This document shows, piece by piece, positions 61,004 through 64,000 of a stretch of 64,000 bases of DNA. Every line of letters begins with the position of its first letter. Positions within the stretch are counted from its first letter, which is position 1. The position numbers were made by a program, and so were the translations under genes. A model generated the notes under the pieces. The model ran no database searches and was not told the DNA's origin. It saw only the letters and a program-made list of their open reading frames with translations. Origin of the DNA: Methanospirillaceae archaeon (lineage in GTDB: Archaea; Halobacteriota; Methanomicrobia; Methanomicrobiales; Methanospirillaceae); the NCBI GenBank assembly GCA_016926505.1, contig JAFGOM010000083.1, positions 20,791 through 84,790 of the forward strand, written 5' to 3'.

Positions 61004-62143
61004 ATGGATCCCCGTTTCTGCATGCAGTGCGGATCTAAATTACAACCCGGACAACGATTCTGCGATCAGTGTGGATTAGCCGTCCCGGATTCCCTGTCAA
61101 TAGATTCAGCCCCCAATAAACTATCCCGTTCTCAGATGGAAAAAGATGGGAAGAGACAACCCCCGGATGAGAAGAGAAGAATTCCTGATACAAACAGGAA
61201 GAGTTCAGAGGAAAAACAGGGCATACCTCCTCAGGAAAAGAAATACCGGATACCCGAACGCAAACCGGGATATACTCCGCCGGTTGAGAAGAAGTACCGA
61301 CTGCCCCGTGAACAGACCCCCGGCTTTCGTGAGACGGGAGCAGTTCCCAGACGGGAACGAAGAGATCTGCATCGTGCAGATCCTTCCGATAAAGAGAAAT
61401 ATCCTGATTCAGAAAGAGCACCAAAAAGGGACGATATTTCTCAAAAGAACCGGGATGATCCTGTAAAAGCACCGGCCCCGGATGACCGGAGAGATAGTTC
61501 CAAAAAGACAGGTGCATCTGTTACAAAAGGAATAAAACCTGCCCTGTTTACCAGACCCTCTCACCTGGATCTGGATGATCTGCGGCTTTCCCCGCATTAT
61601 CGGTATTATCGTACCGGTGCTGTTATTATTGGTATTCTCTTCTTACTTTTTTTCTCTTTTCTCAGCTGGAACTGGTATCAGGAGACCATCGGGGGGACGG
61701 GATCAGACGGATCAGGATCGTCTGATATAATGATAAACCCGGACCCGGCGTTACCAGAACCAACAGAAGGAGTATCTACGGGAATTATACCCTCTTTTTC
61801 TATTGATGAGGTCATAGGTGAGTATAATGCCATCGAGAAAAATATGACTGCAATTGAGGTGAGATTACGTGTGGATCCGTCAAATTCCCCTGTTTCTCTC
61901 AACCCTGATGAGTATGTCATAACCATACAGGTAAATGAGGATGATCCGGTCCCACTCGCTACCCCGGAAAAAACAACCCTGTACCCGGGTACTTCTAAAA
62001 CCCTCGGATGGGACATCAGTTCATTGCAGGTTGGCAGAAATGATCGCATCACCCTTATCATGAAACCAAAGATCGGAGAAGAGATAGAGGGAGTACGCAG
62101 TATACCGGAAGACTACAGCGGTGGTCCACTCTATCCCTCCTGA
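61004..62143 (+). CDS. Zinc-ribbon membrane protein with charged linker and extracellular domain
   Basis: About 379 residues. An N-terminal zinc ribbon (CMQCGSKLQPGQRFCDQCG) is followed by a long, charged, Lys/Arg/Pro-rich linker (about 30-200) with repeats of the type EKKYRIPERKPGYTPP and EKKYRLPREQTPGF. Next come one membrane helix (about 204-226, VIIGILFLLFFSFLSW) and a beta-rich C-terminal domain (about 255-375) outside the cell (SIDEVIGEYNAIEKNMTAIEVRLRV...). This topology, with the zinc ribbon in the cytoplasm, resembles archaeal zinc-ribbon surface proteins of unknown role. The start is set by the TATA box at 60972; the alternative is 60983. Confidence 0.75.
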   Translation: MDPRFCMQCGSKLQPGQRFCDQCGLAVPDSLSIDSAPNKLSRSQMEKDGKRQPPDEKRRIPDTNRKSSEEKQGIPPQEKKYRIPERKPGYTPPVEKKYRLPREQTPGFRETGAVPRRERRDLHRADPSDKEKYPDSERAPKRDDISQKNRDDPVKAPAPDDRRDSSKKTGASVTKGIKPALFTRPSHLDLDDLRLSPHYRYYRTGAVIIGILFLLFFSFLSWNWYQETIGGTGSDGSGSSDIMINPDPALPEPTEGVSTGIIPSFSIDEVIGEYNAIEKNMTAIEVRLRVDPSNSPVSLNPDEYVITIQVNEDDPVPLATPEKTTLYPGTSKTLGWDISSLQVGRNDRITLIMKPKIGEEIEGVRSIPEDYSGGPLYPS

Positions 62144-62245
62144 TCTCTTATCTATTTCCGGCAACGGTATCCATACAGACCGTGATGAAAAGGGACCGTA
62201 TACAAAACCTGGTGAGGATTGTGGGATGGTGACAGGATTTCATAA

Positions 62246-63769
62246 TCATGATACATCATGAACTCTCTTTCCTGAAATATTCCCCTTGGTTTTTTCAGTC
62301 ATTTCCGGTTCTTCCGGTATCTTTTCAACCTTTATCAGGTTCGTGGATCCTTCATTCCCTCCCGGTATTCCCGCAATAATGACGATGGTATCTCCCGGTG
62401 ATACCTGTCCGGTTGCAAGAGCGATATGCGTGGCATCTGAAAACAAAGTATCTGCCGAGATGGTCGGAGTATGCAGAACCGGTAAAACACCCCACCAGAG
62501 AAGCAGTCTTTTGTAAACCCGGGGATCTGACGTAATGGCTAGAATAGGTTGCGCAGGTCTGCAGGATGACGCACGGTGTGCAGTTTTACCAGACCTGGTA
62601 AATGCAACGATGCTTCTGCAATTCAGATGCATGGCAGTATCACATGCACTGGCACTGATCACATCTCCAATGGTAACCGGTTCATCTGGCACTTCATGAG
62701 ATCCTGCTCCTTCCCGGTATGAGAGATGTTTCTCTGTCTCAAGGGCAATTGAAGCCATCATCTCAATTGCCTGAACCGGATATGCTCCGATAGAGGTCTC
62801 AGCTGAGAGCATCAGAGCATCGGTCCCGTCAAGAATGGCGTTTGCCACATCGGTCACCTCGGCCCGGGTTGGCCTGCCCCGGGTGACCATGGATTCAAGC
62901 ATCTCTGTTGCGGTTATAACCGGCTTCTTATGTAAGTTTGCTTCCGTGATAACCGACTTCTGAATGTGCGGGATCTGTTCTATGGGCATCTCAACCCCGA
63001 GATCACCCCGTGCTACCATGATTCCATCCGAGACTTTCAGAATGGCCCGGTAATTTTTTACCGCAGACTCCTGTTCTATCTTGGCAATGAGAGGGATGGA
63101 AGAACCGATACTTGAGAGAAAATCCCGTACTGCAAGAATATCAGCATCTTTTGAGACAAATGAGAGTGCGATATAATCAGCGCCTGCCTCTGCTGCAAAG
63201 GTAAGATCGCTCTTTAGTTTTTCTGTAATGAAGGGAACATCCGGCCTTCTTCCGGGAAAAACGACCCCGTTACCCTCATGAAGGGTTCCTCCTGCTCGCA
63301 CTTCTGCAAAGATCTGATCCCCTTTCGCAGACAGAACCGTAAGCATGACTGCACCATCTGCGATCAGTATTTCGTCCCCGGGATACACGGTGGGAAGGAG
63401 TGCAGGATCAGAGACCGGGAGAACAAGAGTTTCTGAAGCTGATCCGGTTCCCGTAAGTACCACCCGCATTCCGGTGAAAAGAGGTAACGGATCTTTCAGG
63501 AGAGTACCAAGCCGCAGTTTGGGTCCGGGGATATCGATAAGCAGGGCAACGTTTCGCTTGCAGGTTATTTCTGCCTCTCGTATGGATTCTATCAGTTTCT
63601 GGTGTGATGCATGGGTTTTGTACGCCAGATTTATCCTGCAGAGATCTGCCCCGGCATGGATCATCTCCTCTATGACGGTTCTGTCAGCGGAAGCGGGACC
63701 GATAGTGGCAACGATCTTGGTATGCCTGTCCGATAGTGTCGGAATAAAAGACCTCTTCTCTCTTGTCAT
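62246..63769 (-). CDS. pyk: Pyruvate kinase
   Basis: A 507-residue enzyme catalysing phosphoenolpyruvate plus ADP to pyruvate plus ATP. Core signatures: TKIVATIGPASADRTVIEEMIHAGADLCRINLA, LLIDIPGPKLRLG (GPKxRxG), IAKIEQESAVKNYRAIL with the catalytic Lys, and MVARGDLGVEMP, TEMLESM and DALMLSAETSIGAYPVQAIEMM. The usual SHG (NFSHG) after CRIN is replaced by LAYKT here, a difference worth noting since the segment lines the active site. The C-terminal allosteric domain (about 365-480) is present, followed by a basic tail. A few methanogens keep pyruvate kinase for gluconeogenic-glycolytic balance. The rest of the window (63770-64000) is non-coding as far as I see. Confidence 0.9.
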   Translation of the reverse strand: MTREKRSFIPTLSDRHTKIVATIGPASADRTVIEEMIHAGADLCRINLAYKTHASHQKLIESIREAEITCKRNVALLIDIPGPKLRLGTLLKDPLPLFTGMRVVLTGTGSASETLVLPVSDPALLPTVYPGDEILIADGAVMLTVLSAKGDQIFAEVRAGGTLHEGNGVVFPGRRPDVPFITEKLKSDLTFAAEAGADYIALSFVSKDADILAVRDFLSSIGSSIPLIAKIEQESAVKNYRAILKVSDGIMVARGDLGVEMPIEQIPHIQKSVITEANLHKKPVITATEMLESMVTRGRPTRAEVTDVANAILDGTDALMLSAETSIGAYPVQAIEMMASIALETEKHLSYREGAGSHEVPDEPVTIGDVISASACDTAMHLNCRSIVAFTRSGKTAHRASSCRPAQPILAITSDPRVYKRLLLWWGVLPVLHTPTISADTLFSDATHIALATGQVSPGDTIVIIAGIPGGNEGSTNLIKVEKIPEEPEMTEKTKGNISGKRVHDVS

Positions 63770-64000
63770 AATCTCTTATCTGAACTGATATCTCGGTATG
63801 GTTTCTGGCACCTTTCTCCTGAGGTGTGCGGTATCTTTTTTTTTCTCTGATATTCTTTCTCTGTAAGTTTGGGCAGGATAGTGATATACCTGCGTGTGCC
63901 TGCAGGATACCTGTACATGCAGAAGAGGGGATGCAGAAAAAAGGATGGGTAGATTTGTAAATCCTTATCATGGATGTTGCCGGTTGATTGTTCAGAGCGC

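Overview
The window looks like chromosomal DNA of a methanogenic archaeon, most likely of the Methanomicrobiales (Methanospirillum-like). This is inferred from gene content, not from a marker search. The evidence is: a formaldehyde-activating enzyme fused to hexulose-phosphate synthase, a second hexulose-phosphate synthase fused to an RraA-like domain, the archaeal CoA route (pantoate kinase plus phosphopantothenate synthetase), a tRNA-Trp whose intron carries box C/D motifs, an RFC-like clamp-loader protein, secreted DUF3821 and PKD/beta-helix proteins, and many start codons 24-32 bases downstream of a TATA box (leaderless mRNAs). No IS element, CRISPR array or rRNA was seen.

Layout. 1-4.9 kb: N-terminal part of a copper ATPase (runs off the left edge), DUF1805 protein, nitrilase-family amidase, threonine synthase and membrane proteins. 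5.5-8.9 kb: giant secreted papain-like protease with PKD and beta-helix domains. 9.1-12.2 kb: flippase-like membrane protein, UppP and HPS-RraA. 12.4-15.3 kb: secreted subtilase with a dockerin-like tail, and a thioredoxin-like protein. 15.6-21.1 kb: TPR protein, nitroreductase, DUF3821 protein, and the DUF47/PiT phosphate pair. 21.3-23.2 kb: radical SAM, RNase HI, MsrA. 23.4-28.4 kb: branched-chain amino-acid block, with ilvC divergent from a LeuA/CimA-ilvB-ilvN operon. 28.9-36.3 kb: pRiA4b-like protein, two phenylacetate-CoA ligases with an ACT protein, a mechanosensitive-channel-like protein, an iron-sulfur flavoprotein and an acyl-CoA synthetase. 36.4-37.8 kb: intron-containing tRNA-Trp and Fae-Hps.

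37.8-39.8 kb is a decaying stretch: a broken membrane-protein gene, a glutaredoxin-like fragment with two one-base frameshifts, and an antitoxin-sized 50-residue gene followed by a GNAT toxin-like gene stopped by a single nonsense codon. 40-50.2 kb: soluble chemoreceptor, secreted pentapeptide protein, UPF0173 hydrolase, two secreted subtilases and an AIR-synthase-like protein. 50.2-54.8 kb: CoA biosynthesis genes linked to an unusual RFC-like ATPase and a methyltransferase. 55-59 kb: iron-sulfur flavoprotein and a two-component pair (hybrid histidine kinase plus response regulator). 59-63.8 kb: a broken locus, a lipoprotein, a zinc-ribbon membrane protein and pyruvate kinase.

Connections. 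Fae-Hps and HPS-RraA probably both serve pentose supply by the reversed ribulose-monophosphate route. Three secreted proteases of two unrelated catalytic folds end in the same duplicated GWN-type module, which suggests a shared cell-surface function. Extracellular proteolysis and adhesion are a clear theme of the window.
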